Source: Glandiceps talaboti (lineage: Eukaryota; Hemichordata; Enteropneusta; Spengelidae). From it: a stretch of 64,000 nucleotides of DNA. Below are positions 36,413 through 48,180 of the stretch, in pieces (position 1 is the stretch's first letter; each line of letters opens with the position of its first letter). The stretch lies in assembly GCF_964340395.1 (NCBI RefSeq), contig NC_135556.1, positions 129,001-193,000 of the forward strand, in the 5' to 3' direction. Under the pieces are notes generated by a model. It was not told the origin of the DNA. It saw nothing but the letters and a program-made list of their open reading frames with translations, and made no database searches. Both the position numbers and the translations under genes were made by a program.

Positions 36413-37656
36413 ATGACTGACTTTGATCCTTTCGATATTAATCCTTTTGAAAACGAAAATGTAGATGACCTTGGAGACCCCGGGGAAGACTTGGAAATGA
36501 CAGACTACGAACAAGATTCGTTGGATTTTGAATTAATGAGTGGCTTCCAGGACACATCATTCATAGATGCTGTAGCTCCCGTTGGCACCACAGTTGACCT
36601 CGTTAGCGCAGCAGCTCCCGCTGGAGCTAAATTGACTGAATTAAGAAATAAAGCATTGGAAGATACTATTGATGCAGTTATCAAAAAAAGTGGCGTGCCA
36701 GTTAATCGAACTGAATTACAATTAAATACACATGTAGGAAAGGATGGAGAGTTGTATGATAACGTGAGAAATCAACGGATTACAAGAAACGGTAAACTTT
36801 TAGCTAAAAGTACAATAAAAAGTAAAATTGGTACTGCAGCTGCTAATAGACTTTTCGAGGACACTGCTGTTGACACTGCTGCTACCGGTCCTTTGAATGT
36901 GATGAAGTTGAAGCTATAGATTTAACACCACCAATGGTTGGTCAATTAAGAGACTATCAAGCCTACCTCAGAAGAGACACTGCAGGTAATAAAGATGAAA
37001 TCAGTAAGGTTGAAAACAAAATTGAAGAATGGAATGAACTCAACCCTGAATGTAAAATCATGCGTAAAGAAATTGATACAGCAGTCAAAAGTTTAGAAGA
37101 TTTGTATGATAGAAAAAAAGAATTAGAAAACCGACAAAAAATCGAAGAATTAACGCAAGACGAAAAAAAAGAATTAGGCAGAATTGAGATTCATATCTTA
37201 AAATATAATAAGTTAACTGATACTTTACGTAATAAGTTAGCTGAGACATCTTCTTTGAAAGAAGTACTCAAAGACCCAAATCTTAGTATTAAAGATAAAC
37301 TGGTAATTCTTTTCAAACGTAATGGAGTTACTATAATTTCATTAGCAACAGCACTCGGTTTAGTTATAACTACCATAGCCATTGCATTAGGTATAGCTAA
37401 ATCACCACCCGTTGGTAGCAGTGGTAGCAGTGGTAGTAGTGGTGGTGGTGGTCCAGTCAAAGCAGTTATTAAATGTGTTGCGGATGTATTAAAATGGCTC
37501 GGTAATAAAGCAGCGATGGCACTGCCAGGTATTATCGGTTCTATCGTGTCACTCATTTTAAAAACAGCGGGACAAGTTGTAGGATTTATAGCTGAACATG
37601 TATGGCTGTTGGCAACTGCAATAGCGGTATACCTTTATGCATCTAGTGCAAGATAT
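36413..37656 (+). pseudogene. Acidic-N, coiled-coil, multi-helix membrane protein, frameshifted and 3'-interrupted
   Basis: The first frame (36413-36919) begins MTDFDPFDINPFENEN and is strongly acidic. The second (open before 36934) continues with a long charged coiled coil, then KDKLVILFKRNGVTI, a hydrophobic helix, a Gly/Ser linker (GSSGSSGSSGGGG), PGIIGSIVSLILKTAG and a final membrane helix, HVWLLATAIAVYLYA. I recall single proteins with this architecture in cnidarian and other invertebrate Polinton-like elements, so a frameshift near 36890-36920 is likely. The last codons, after about 37656, lie in the inverted repeat of the inserted element, and the stop at 37693-37695 is not the native end. 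Probably a virion or membrane-penetration component, by inference only. Confidence 0.65.
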
Positions 37657-37718
37657 GGGGTTGAATTGGTTTTATTTTTTCTCTCCGCTACGTAGCGAAG
37701 GGTAGCGAAGGTAGCGAG
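37657..37718 (+). repeat. Left inverted repeat of the insertion
   Basis: Pairs with 56992-57055 in reverse complement at roughly 80 percent by eye. Core CGCTACGTAGCG at 37687-37698, followed by tandem GGTAGCGAA. The same hexamer GCTACC/GGTAGC makes up the 5 kb minisatellite near the right end. Confidence 0.75.
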
Positions 37719-38100
37719 ATTCAAAACTTACTCTTTTACATTCAGACACATTTTAGGAATCTACATTATACATCAGACTGTATTACCGTCATGTTTTTTG
37801 CACAAAATAAATGGTGTACATCGTGTTACCCGTGTTTTATTTCTGCACTCCTTTTTTGGCCGTGGAAGTACACCGACCGAGTCACCACTTGCGTTACAAA
37901 CAGACAACCGTGATCCCACTTGTTCAAATTCTAAACGTACCCTTTTACATTCCAACACATTCAATGATTATACATTGAATATACTGTATTACGGTTACAC
38001 TAAATGGTGTACATCGTGTTACAACCGCGCTGTATCTCTGCACTAATTTTCTCCATGGAAGTACACTGCATGAGTAAACAGGCCTTGCGTTGCGTTGCGT
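37719..38100. repeat. ~193 bp tandem duplication
   Basis: Two diverged copies in tandem: ATGGTGTACATCGTGTTAC occurs at 37811 and 38004, and TTTTACATTC and GGAAGTACAC recur in the same order. The open frames here are not convincing genes. Confidence 0.7.
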
Positions 38101-38483
38101 ACACATGCAGAGTCTGGTTACGTGTACGTTGCGTTGTACATGTTGTATTCATCCTAGAAGTCAGAGGTCAGAGGTCGAGATAAAAGCCAGCTCCATTCTC
38201 CAGCTGCATCGTCATTTTGTCCCCGGGTTTTAGCTCTCTACTATATCATCGTAAGTACTTTTTTATATTTCTCTTTTCGTTTACACGTAAGTATGTACGT
38301 TATGTTCTACTTACGCTCTCCCAGCCCATCTCTCCACTATTTCTGTACTAAAAATTACAGTTTGTTGCTTGACACATCTTCAACACCAGTCAAATAAAAG
38401 CTATGTATGTCTTTGTTGAGACTTGACCTGTCAGTTTTACAACTTATGCATACCATCTTATTATCTGATAACGCTATTTTTAT
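38101..38483. other. Unique-looking spacer, no gene seen
   Basis: Contains GCGTTGCGTTGCG repeats at its start and a GATAAAAGCC...ATCGTAAGTAC stretch that resembles a promoter followed by a splice donor, but nothing that I can develop into a gene. Confidence 0.4.
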
Positions 38484-39170
38484 GGGGGCCCGTTCTGGTC
38501 ACAATTATCGCATGATTATGTAGAAATAATAAAACTACTGCTGTAATTAATATTATGTATTCCTTGAATTATTTAAATGTGTTTTGATTAATTGTATGCA
38601 CTGTTATGTTGTCTACAATTGATTTTATGTATTCCTTGAATTATTTTAATGTGTTTTTGATTAATTTTATGTAGTCTTGAATTAATTTTATGTATTCCTG
38701 GAATTAATTTTATGTATTCCTGGAATTAATTTTATGTATGTGTCGAATTATTTTTATGTATGTGCCGAATTATTTTTATTTATGTCCCGATTTAATTTTA
38801 TGTATGTGCTGAATTAATTTTGTGTATGTCCCGATTTAATTTTATGTATGTGCTGAATTGATTTTGTGTATGTGCTGAATTAATTTTGCCCCTACAAATA
38901 CAATCCTTTGCGCAAGATTTCTTATTCAAAATGGCGGCCCGCAGTGATGCTCAGCGGGTTGTCATTCGAGAAAGAAATCAAGGAGGATTCTACCAATTTT
39001 TGCTCAATCTAAAATCAGTTGTTCGAGTTTTTCTGTCTCCCCTGAATTTAGGATCGACAGACGATCTATATGAAGTTAAGTTTCGAATGTTTGATGCCAC
39101 GGGACTTTGTCTTTGCTTTTGGATGACTTAGCGAGAGAAGGGCCCAATCCAACGGGACTACCTTCCCATA

Positions 39171-39400
39171 TTATACAAATAACATGTAACATCGATACAA
39201 CTTGGACCTGGACGAAGGTGCCTTTCGTCTTCGCTGAATAGTCGAAACACTCACTTGAAGCATATCAGCAATTTTCTGCCATGGGTAGAAGAGGGAACGC
39301 AAGTGTTCCAATTGGTGTTTTGAAATTTCCAAGCGCCTTTGTCCAAGTCCATGTTGTATCACAGGGGACCCAGGAACCGTGTGACAAACAAAACAAAACA
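39171..39400 (-). pseudogene. HTH fragment resembling an invertebrate transposase/integrase
   Basis: Minus-strand reading contains GQRRLEISKHQLEHLRSL, then QKIADMLQVSVSTIQRRRK, a helix-turn-helix layout that I associate with N-terminal domains of DDE transposase-like proteins common in invertebrate genomes. It ends quickly and no catalytic domain follows. The plus-strand frame at about 38886-39131 inside the same element is not recognised. Confidence 0.35.
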
Positions 39401-39450
39401 AAACAAAACAAAACAAAACAAATAAATAAAAAAATAAATAAATAAACTAC
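39385..39450. repeat. (AAAAC)n and (AAAT)n simple repeat
   Basis: At least five AAAAC units followed by AAATA units, inside the foldback element. Confidence 0.9.
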
Positions 39451-39543
39451 CAAATAAATGACAAATGAACAAGCAAACGAACGACAAGTATAGGGACAAA
39501 TAGAATAATTAAATAAACCAGCAAATAAACAGATACTCATGGG

Positions 39544-39610
39544 GGTATACTAGATATGGTTTTCTATACCCATCACTATTTGTATAGAAAAAAAACATAT
39601 CTAGTATACC
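39544..39610. repeat. Short hairpin, ~26 bp arms
   Basis: Left arm starts GGTATACTAGATATG at 39544 and the right arm ends CATATCTAGTATACC at 39610, with CTATA/TATAG also paired nearer the loop and an unpaired centre of about 14 nt. It may be a tiny palindromic element nested in the larger foldback element. Confidence 0.75.
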
Positions 39611-40097
39611 TGCCGAGCACCGTGCACCACTCTGAGCTGTGGGCCACCATTTTGAATAAGATATCTTGCGCAAAGGATTGTAGGGGCAAAATTAATTTGA
39701 CACATACACAAAAGTAATTCAGCACATACATAAAATCAATTCGGGACATACACAAATTTAATTCGTGACATACACAAAATTAATTCAGGACATACACAAA
39801 ATTAATTCACGACATGAATAAAAATAATTCGGCACATACATAAAAATAATTCGGGACATAAATAAAATTAATTCAGGGCATACATAAATTAATTCTAGAC
39901 TACATGAAATTAATTCCAGGAATACATGAAATTAATTCAAGGAATACATAAAATTAATTAAAGACTACATAAAATTAAGACCGGTACATAAAATTAATCA
40001 AAAGACATTTAAGTAATTCAAGGAATGCATAATATTAATTACAGCAGTAGTTTTATTATTTCTACATAAGTCACAAGTGTGACCAGAACGGGCCCCA

Positions 40098-40690
40098 AAC
40101 TATTTTTGTATTCGTAAGAGCAAATGTATTATTGCCATTGGTTGCAAGTAAATGCGTTAGTGACATCACTGCTGATGGGTATGACGCACAGCGTCACATG
40201 TTGAGTGGTCAGTTCAGTTTATTTGTTTCGCATTTGTTTGGTTATCAGTTTATAAAATCACATTTTCCTCGCGAAGAATAATAAAATCAAAATCATGAAT
40301 TAAAGTGTAACACAGTTCCAGGAAATACAGTCATCGCCTTGTACAGTGAGTTTTATCTGCACACAGAGTCACTTCTTCACATTACTTCACTCGAATTACC
40401 AAGAAAATATGTGGTAAAAACTTGTTCGTGTCGAGTTATATCATTGTCACCTAGGAGTTGTGAAATTAACTCCCATTGTCTGACCTGCTCAATCAGCATT
40501 GCCATACAATGGAATGGGCGGGGGGGGGGGGGGGGGGGGGGGGGGGCAACTTATCAAGGAAACAGCTGTTTAGATTGTTTGTCACTCAATTTATGTGAAC
40601 AACCCAAACCCGAGAAACTCGGAATGTTTAGATTTTGGTGATTACTTGTCAATGACTCGCCTCTAGATCTCCACACTAAAAGATACAGTC
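40098..40690. other. Non-coding spacer with a poly-G tract
   Basis: No gene seen. A run of about 28 G at 40518-40546 is a possible assembly weak point. Confidence 0.6.
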
Positions 40691-42130
40691 AGTCATACCA
40701 GCAAAAATTGGGCTCATGCCCATGGAGTCATAACTATTTTTTCGTGAGAATAGAATTTCATAGCGTACATTGATTATGTTTAAAAGAATATTGATGGCTG
40801 ATTTTTTTTATGGGTAATGATATGGGGAGATGCTGGTGGGTAAGTGTCCTTTACCCTAAATACCAGTACCTGCATAAATTAAAAGACAACAGAAATGTAC
40901 ACATAGTTCATTGTCTTAGTATTGATCTCATATATGCACCAAGATACTTTGTTGCCTTTGCTTAGACAATGGTAAAAAGGTAAACATATACTGTAGGTCA
41001 GCATGAGAGGGTGTCATCTGGAACCAGGTAGTGTTCACATTGACTTTTTACTCTAGGACAAGACCAGGCTGTAGCCTAAACCAGCTTCTCACCTTGGACA
41101 AAATCTTATGCGTCCCAGGACAATTAACTGTTCACACTTGTTTTGTTTTTTTGGACCAGGGCCTGGCCATACACAAAATGTTAAATGTGAACAGCCTAAT
41201 TAATGTTCCACAATATCCAGGTGACAATACTGGTCCATGGTACAGACTGTTCACTCTCTAGAACTCACGTTGCAAGGCAATCACTTTATTACCAGGGCTT
41301 GTCTCTCCTTTTAATTTCCTTGTGTACGAAATTAATTGAAACACTTTGGTGACCTGGCATGGTATTATTGTCCTCAAAATAATTGCAATCATATGTAGAC
41401 TAGTGTGTAAGCTATAATGTTAAAAATTACAAAGCCTATGACCAATTGACAGTTTTTCATAACATTGAAATGGATTTTTTTATTAGCCATGGCAATAGTT
41501 TATGCATTGATGCTATTTCATTGTATATTAAGTACGTTGAGTTAATTAGGCTGTTGATATTACTAAAAATCCTGGCCGTGGCCTGGTCCCAGGAAACAAA
41601 TTAATCCAGAATTAACTTTTGGTATGTGTTCACATCAACTATTTTATGTGACAATGGCACTTCATAGTGTACATTAATTATGTTGAAGAGAATATGCATG
41701 GGTTGACTGGTTATGGGTAATAATATGGCAGGACAGTAGTCGGACTGTATAGTAACTAAGTAACTGATTTCTCTAAGACCCTTGTACCATGCATTTCAAA
41801 ACCATGATATGGTTCCTTCCTCAGTCACTTGATTGTATTACCAATAATGTTTATGATTCTCTATAGAGAATAGATCCATGATCAGAACAATACCTATGTG
41901 GTAATCCTCTTTGTTGCCTTCACTTAGACAATGGCAACAAAGTCAACATGTATTGTAGGTAGCATGCGAGGGCGTCATCTGGGACAAGGTATGCGTTCAC
42001 ATTGGCTTTTTTGCTCTAGGACAAGACCAGGCCAGTGCCAAACCAGGGCTATAGAATACTTAGTAATGTTGTTGGGTAGTACATCCCAACCATTTAGAGT
42101 AAGATCAACTTGCAACTGACTTGCAGCACT
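40690..42130. repeat. ~0.9-0.96 kb tandem segmental duplication
   Basis: 40690-41095 and about 41590-42060 are diverged copies. Shared blocks include GGTCAGCATGAGAGGGTGTC versus GGTAGCATGCGAGGGCGTC, the sentence around TCTAGGACAAGACCAGGC, and TAATTATGTTGAAGAGAATAT versus a close counterpart. No coding support in either copy. Confidence 0.7.
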
Positions 42131-42229
42131 TGGTATTTACAAAGTAAACTCTTTTGTCTGCCATGTGTCTTGTGAACAGGCTGTGATTTGATACTTTTGT
42201 AAGAGATACCACATATACAAATGTAGGCA

Positions 42230-42770
42230 TTGTCATTTTTAGTCCCTGTCAGACAAAGTCCGGATTGGGGAGTTATGAATTGGGTTCCGTCCGTGTGTGC
42301 GTGTATCCGCACCCATTTCTCAGACATGGCTGGACCGATTCGTCTCAAACTTGGTACAAGGACAACAAAGTATGACGTACATATGCATGTAAATTAATTT
42401 TGTGATACGATCCAATATGTCTGACAGGCGGCCATTTTGTCACAATTTCATTTGTCTGTCTGGAATATGTCCGGAGCCATTTCTCAGACATGGCTTGGCC
42501 AATTTGTCTCAAACTTGATACACTATGACATACGTTATACTTCCATGGACATACATACACGTCAATTTGTTTTGTGATACAATCCCATATGGCCGACAGG
42601 TGGCCATTTTGTCATTTGTTTGTTTTGCTTTCCAGAGCCATGGCTTGACTGATTTGTCTCAAACTCACTACAAGGACAACACACTACTGCATACATATGC
42701 ACATCAATTTATTTTGTGATATGATCCAATATGGCCAACTTGCGGACATTTTGTTTGCACCACAACCTAT
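42230..42770. repeat. Dispersed repeat family, internal ~180 bp tandem copies
   Basis: Three diverged units each carry TCTCAGACATGGCT or a close variant, GTCTCAAACTTGGTACA, and a GATACGATCCAATATG...GCCATTTTGT block. Further copies lie at about 43618-44030, 44640-44800 and 45735-46600. Some are preceded by GACGAAGTCC-x-GAATGGGG. No open frame is maintained. Confidence 0.75.
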
Positions 42771-43058
42771 CCGCCAAAAACACCCAAATGAACCTGCGGG
42801 ACTATATCATTATACAATGTCTTGTTTGCTTATGATATGTGTTCCTTGTTTGCTTTTTTGGCAGACTAGTTGATTAAATTAAATATTTGTAATTATTTAT
42901 GACATTCCAGTTTAATGTTACTCATCATGGCAGCAGGCTTGTAAATTATGAACAATAAATGTGCAGTAATTTTCTGATGACATGCATAGATTGCCATTTT
43001 TCAACTAAGTATACAATAATATAGCATTTTCTTGTTTTTCCTCTTGTTATCCACTCAG

Positions 43059-43488
43059 GATCTACACTGTCAGGTATGCCTTAGAGGTCAAAACTTCAAG
43101 ATGGACATTATCAAGGCTGATGGAAGAATACAAAACCTTAAGAAAAGCCATGATGCTTTGGTGAATATCCATATTTCAAAAGATATGAAGTACCTAGAAG
43201 AAAATGTGATAATGACATTGTTGTGTGCCAAGTTAACATATGTTGGGGTACAATGTTTATTTTTTTCCATCAATCATGCACTTGTCAACATGCCCAAGAG
43301 GTTTAATTACATCGAGGTTATATTTCAAAGAGCGCTCGAAGATCATAGAATTGCAATTGATGAGGAAGATGAGGAGACAAAAGAGGGCACAAGTTTTATC
43401 CATCAGATATCAGGAGAAAAGATGCTCTGTCTATTTCTGAAGAGGCATTTGCAGCTGTTGCCCTTCATGAATGGATGGCCTGTCTTGC
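43059..43488 (+). other. Exon-like open segment 1
   Basis: A 430 nt open stretch between a good acceptor (TTATCCACTCAG, ending 43058) and a consensus donor (GTAAGTATT from 43489). The translation includes DGRIQNLKKSHDALVNIHI and INHALVNMPKRFNYIEVIF and does not look repetitive, so it may be an exon of a host or transposon gene. I do not recognise the protein. Its end phase does not chain to the next exon-like segment. Confidence 0.3.
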
Positions 43489-43617
43489 GTAAGTATTTAT
43501 ATTTTCTTTTCTTACTTTCTTACTTACGTTTGTAGCACATTCATAAAGAAAACACACCAACTTGTGTCTACAGACCTGCTGCAACCTTTGATATTTTTTT
43601 TTTTTTTTTTTTGGGGG

Positions 43618-44030
43618 GGGGGGGGGTTGGATTATAGATTGGGTTCTGTCCGTGTGTGTGGGTCCGACCGGAGTCATTCATGGACATTCACGGACCAATT
43701 ATTTTCAATCTTAGTCTATGGATAATAAACGATGTCATACATAAGCACGTTAATTTGTTTAGAGATATTATGCAATTTAGCCGATTAAGAGCCATTTTTG
43801 GGTCAAAAAATGTGAATTTTTGGTCAAAAATCTTGATCTCCAAAACTACTGGGCAGATTGACCTGATATTTGGTAGGAATATTCTCAGAATTGTTCTTCT
43901 GCAACATTTGGCCCTAGCAACAGTGACCATGCCCATAGCAACAACTAAGTGGTAGTATGTTTTGGTCTAATAACAACATCATTAGGTAGGCAAGTGAGTA
44001 AACATTCAAAAAATGTTTGCAAGTACAACC
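43618..44030. repeat. Second copy of the dispersed repeat family
   Basis: Follows a T-run/G-run at about 43591-43626. Shares GGATTATAGATTGGGTTCTGTC, GGTCAAAAATCTTGATCTCC and GAGTAAACATTC-type words with the copy near 46220-46600. Confidence 0.65.
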
Positions 44031-44329
44031 TTTGGGAATTTTTAAATAGGGGATGTTTATTGTGCTTTGATTTTAAAAGGTGTAAATTTAAAATGTTAAC
44101 AATTAACACAGGTATTAAGTTCAACTCATACAGGAACTTTCACCATGCGCTGATTGTGCCATTACCTTACATTGTTGTGTTACACTTGAAAGCTCTATAT
44201 CATTCTCTTAAATTGCAAACATAGGTGCCTTACAGAGGAGAGCTATATGAGGAAGTATGCACATTTTTCATTTTTCCTTTCCTCAATATGAGGGTATTTA
44301 ATATAGTTGTACTGATTCTGTTTTTTCAG

Positions 44330-44473
44330 AAACCATTCTTGGGTTAGCTTCAGAGGTTTTTCAGAAGCATACAATGCTGTTGTGAGACAACTCAAAGGAG
44401 ACGGCATAATGAAAGACTTCTTACAAAATAAAGCTGAGCCCTCAACATCTGCACAAATACGGTGTTGTTTCTG
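44330..44473 (+). other. Exon-like open segment 2
   Basis: Pyrimidine tract plus CAG ends at 44329, and GTAAGTG follows 44473. One frame is open across it, with SEAYNAVVRQLKGDGIMKDF. Its phase fits neither segment 1 nor segment 3, so either an exon was missed or the gene is decayed. Confidence 0.25.
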
Positions 44474-44639
44474 GTAAGTGAAATTGAACTTGTGTATTAA
44501 TATATGGCAATTTCAGTTATTGTTCTTTTAACTCTTACGAAATCTTTCTGTGCAGCAGAGAAAACTTCAGGGGACTAACATATCTAGATTGTGTTCCTGC
44601 ATCCATATTCTTTGTTCCTATACACAAACATTATCTTTT

Positions 44640-44800
44640 TAATTCCCGCCAGACGAAGTCCAGAATGGGGACTTATGGATTGGGTTCTGTCTATCTATTT
44701 ATGCATCCATCCGTCAGTACTCAGATATGGATGTACCAATTTCTGAATTAACATGTTACAAGGACAACAAACTATGGCATAGATCAGCATGTAATTTTTT
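44640..44800. repeat. Third copy of the dispersed repeat family
   Basis: Contains CGCCAGACGAAGTCCAGAAT, ATTGGGTTCTGTC and ACAAGGACAACAAACTATGGC, matching parts of 42236-42370. Confidence 0.7.
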
Positions 44801-45475
44801 ATGGTTGAGGTTTACCTGCCTTTTGCGCGTAAGTAGTCACAGACGAAGAGAAGTGAATGTACTTCATATGTTTGGATGTGAATGACAGTGACATGGCTGA
44901 TTTCATCACTTTGAAATTTTGAAATGCTTTTAATGAATGATTTCTTTTTTATGATGATAAAGATAACTTTTATCATGGCAGTGACAATGATACCTGTAAT
45001 ACTGCGTAGGAGTGCCATTGCAGTACCTTTAAAATCAAACCAACCAAGAATCAGGTTTCAAATCATGTATGCAATACAGAACAACTTTTTATGACACTCA
45101 TACAGAAAATTAAGGTTACACAAAAAGAATGCAACAAATGGCTTAATTGTATTGTATGAATACACTAATATTAAACATAAAGTATTACAAAGTTTTTACT
45201 TTTATGATGCAATTAAAAGAAATACTCTAATCCAATATACTTATTTTAAATGGAACTTCCATTAATAAAACATGTGACAACTTCAGTTGTATCTGTGCTA
45301 CAGAAAAATTGAACTGTGTTAAACTATTACACTGGTTTGAGCTATGACAAAAGTCTCCTTACTATGTTGACGTCAACAATTATTGTTACTGTATGCATCC
45401 ATTTTCTTGTAGCCCATCAATTCTAAAATCACAAAACTTCTTGTATGTTAAAACGTTATGTTTGTATAATTACAG
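44801..45475. other. AT-rich intron-like spacer, no gene seen
   Basis: Low-complexity AT-rich sequence between exon-like segments; it ends in a polypyrimidine/AG acceptor-like site at 45475. Confidence 0.4.
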
Positions 45476-45680
45476 GTTCACAAATACAGTTACAGAAAAA
45501 AGCTGTGTCAGCTATGTTTTTCAATGGGGAATTGGCATATGAAATCATAACAGCGAAAGCAGAAGAACAGTATCTTTTCATCCAGTCAAGTGACAGGGAA
45601 AAGCATATGGAAAAGATAATATCTACCATTGCACATGGCATGTACAGCCAAGATTGTCATGGCGATTGCCAGGCGGGGGG
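45476..45680 (+). other. Exon-like open segment 3
   Basis: Acceptor-like TATAATTACAG ends at 45475 and a GTATGTT donor-like site lies near 45680. The open frame reads through KKAVSAMFFNGELAYEIITA and EKHMEKIISTIAHGMYSQD. It looks like real coding sequence but I do not recognise it, and its phase does not match segment 2. Confidence 0.3.
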
Positions 45681-45734
45681 TATGTTAATTGTAAAGTCTG
45701 CTTATCAGATGCACTAATGAACAATGTAGTACAA

Positions 45735-46600
45735 ATTATTTTAGCCGGAGCTGTTTCTTGGAGATGCCTGGACCAATTTTTATTCAAACTTAGTACAGGG
45801 GCAACATACTATGGCATACATATGCACGTCAATTTGTTTCTTGATATTATCCAATATGGCCGCCTAGCAGCCATTTTGTTTGTGATTTTTCCGTGTCCAA
45901 AGCCATAACTCAGACATGCTTGAACAGGTCCCCCCCCCCTACCCCAATTGAGGAGCTCATTAGTGGTTAACTTGTGCATTATGTGTGATTTAGGTGAGGG
46001 GTGGGGTGGGAACAATACTTTTTTGGTCTTGTTGGCAGATTTTTTTTAGCACAATTGAACTAGGTTCAGTAGTGCTATAGGCCAGTAGTGTCTGTGTGTG
46101 TGTGTGTGTACGACTCAAAAACTGCCAGCCCCTACTGTTTTGAAGGGACATATACTTGTGATGTCTAGTTGGGAAATTGTTCAAATGAAAATGTTCGCGT
46201 CACAGGTGTGTGGTTTTGGTCAAACGTGATTTTTGGTAAGAAGAAAACTAAAACTCAGAAACTACTCGGCAGTCTGGTCTGAAATTTGGTGGGAATGTTC
46301 TCAAGAGGGTGTAAATTAAGACTTGTTCGTGACATTATGATTTCACCAATATACAAATATAGAAACTGGGGCTAAAATCTGTCTTTTTGGTAAAAAAAAA
46401 CTTCTATTACAAACTTGGAAGTTCTTGGACTGGAACTTGGTGAGATGCTACTAGACTTATTTTGCAGATGTTCAAACCTTTTGACTATTAAAATTGGCCC
46501 AATCAACCATGGCAACAGCCAAATGGCATTATGTTTTAGTGAAATAACATCACTTTGTAGACAAATGAGTAAACATTTTAAAAATCTATGCAAATACTTC
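45735..46600. repeat. Fourth copy of the dispersed repeat family, extended
   Basis: Begins with TTTCTTGGAGATGCCTGGACC and contains ACGTCAATTTGTTTCTTGAT and TCCAATATGGCCGCCTAGCAG, then a (TG)n run at 46090-46109, then blocks related to 43807-44030 (ACTACTCGGCAGTCTGGTC, AACATCACTTTGTAGACAAA). Confidence 0.65.
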
Positions 46601-48180
46601 TACCAACCTGACCACACCCATAATAACAGTCAAATGATTTGCAAAGATTACAATAGGGTAGATAGGCAACTTCTTGGTCGTTTAGCAAATTAACATGTAT
46701 ACCTAGCATGGCTCACCATGTGAAATGTTTTGAAAACAGTACAGTTGTACCTCAGTGCCATTGGAGCTATTTTTATTTCTCTTAGCTATCATGTTATGTT
46801 TTACATGCTATTAAAATTTGAGTTTCATGTGACACAAATTGCTACCACAATATGTAATTGTAATGTACTCCCACATTAAAGTCTTGGCATATTTATTGAT
46901 AATGTTATATCCAACCACTTTTAGCTTTCGTAGCGTTTGTATTTAAGGCTGGAAAAGGCTACTTGTCTATTCAAGATTATGCCAGCATTTCTTTTCTGTT
47001 TACCTTTTTTATATTATTACTAAACTTTTCTGTGGTTTAATGCACCTAGGTGTAAGCCATGACATTTTTACATTAGGTTTACTGTTTTTATATTTGGTGT
47101 CATGTACTTTGTTTCCTTCTGGGAAAAATATATTTTACCTGTGATATGTCACTCACTTCTGAGAGAGGAACAATTGGACTTAACAGGCTGTTATAGTAGT
47201 GTTTCATATATATGATTCCTGAGAAACATATCAGTTGTGAAAAGTTAACTATTTCTTCCAAATGATTTGAGGAAGACATTTTCCATTAATATTGAAAAGT
47301 AGCTGGCTTATTTATGACTGTAGATCTTATTTCTTGTACTCATCTTGAGATATATAAAACTCCATTGTTTACACATCTGTAATTTTGTATTGATTTTAAA
47401 TTTTCTAATAAAAATTGCTGTCAAGCTCAAAAAATAACACCATTGTCTGATGTTCTAATTATTTTCAAAACTGCACCCTTTCCTCACCCCTTGACAATAT
47501 CCATGAATACACATACAATGTACAGTGAAGTGAGACCCTGCATTGCACAAATGCATTATTGTGTACAAATGTTTCCAATTTGTAAAGTATGTGTTATAGG
47601 GATGGTAAAGTGTCTGTCTCTGTGCTATCAACTTAATAAAAAAAACTATGCCAATTGCTTTGATGTTTGGCTGTAGATGAACTTTGTTAAAGGTCAATTA
47701 TGTGGGCTAGCATGGCAACCACAGACGAATAAGGGAAAAGGATATATGTGGATTAATAGGTGTCACATAACGTTTTTCTGTTATGGGTTCATTATATATA
47801 CCATTCATTACTTGTAGGTGACGGCTAAAAAGTGTAGTGTTAAATTAACTATTAATACATCATTAATAATATGTATAATATTAATTACATATATGTACCC
47901 GGGCTGAAAAGTGCCCCTATTGACAAGTCCCACAAACGGTTTACAACACACACACACACACATATATATTTTTTTTTTCGTAGGGTTTTTACCAAAGTGG
48001 AATATGTACGACAGTTCCATTTAATTCACAGGTATCAAACATTTTTTTATAAACTTGACGCATAATTAAATAATCACCAGCTTTTCTATTACTCATCAAA
48101 AGCAAGGGTAAAATGAAACTCATCGAGTGTCCGTGGTGTATACTTTGTGGAATAATGTATTCTAGGTCGTGTTGCATACG
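46601..48180. other. Non-coding AT-rich DNA, no gene seen
   Basis: Open frames are short and lack splice or protein support. A (CA)n microsatellite followed by a T run lies at about 47947-47980. Confidence 0.5.

Larger units (their letters stand above)
28377..37656. mobile_element. Left segment of an integrated Polinton/adintovirus-like element
   Basis: This segment holds type-B DNA polymerase, C2H2 zinc-finger and penton-like genes on the minus strand, then a plus-strand series with integrase and several proteins that I recall as conserved in invertebrate Polinton/adintovirus-like elements. Gene spacing is tight and base composition is AT-rich compared with the adjoining satellite. The left terminus is lost inside PolB. 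The right edge is the insertion at 37657, and the same element resumes at 57056 in the same direction. Confidence 0.85.
38484..40097. mobile_element. ~1.6 kb foldback-type DNA element
   Basis: Ends are perfect 18 bp inverted repeats, GGGGCCCGTTCTGGTCAC at 38485-38502 and its complement at 40079-40096. Each arm continues for about 450 bp as a ladder of ~20-26 bp units such as GAATTAATTTTATGTATGTG (38560-38890, inverted at 39690-40030). Inner inverted repeats around CCTTTGCGCAAGAT lie at about 38885-38937 and 39646-39695. CTATTTTT at about 38473 and again at about 40101 may be a target-site duplication. The central ~700 bp holds a degenerate transposase-like fragment. It is probably non-autonomous. 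Confidence 0.8.

Noticed and set aside
37773-38046. Opposed open frames on both strands in the 193 bp duplication
   Set aside because: They overlap entirely, lie in a tandem duplicate and lack any protein signature.
38886-39131. Frame starting MAARSDAQRVV as a possible Harbinger-type transposase N terminus
   Set aside because: Only 81 codons, no catalytic residues and too little similarity by eye to call.
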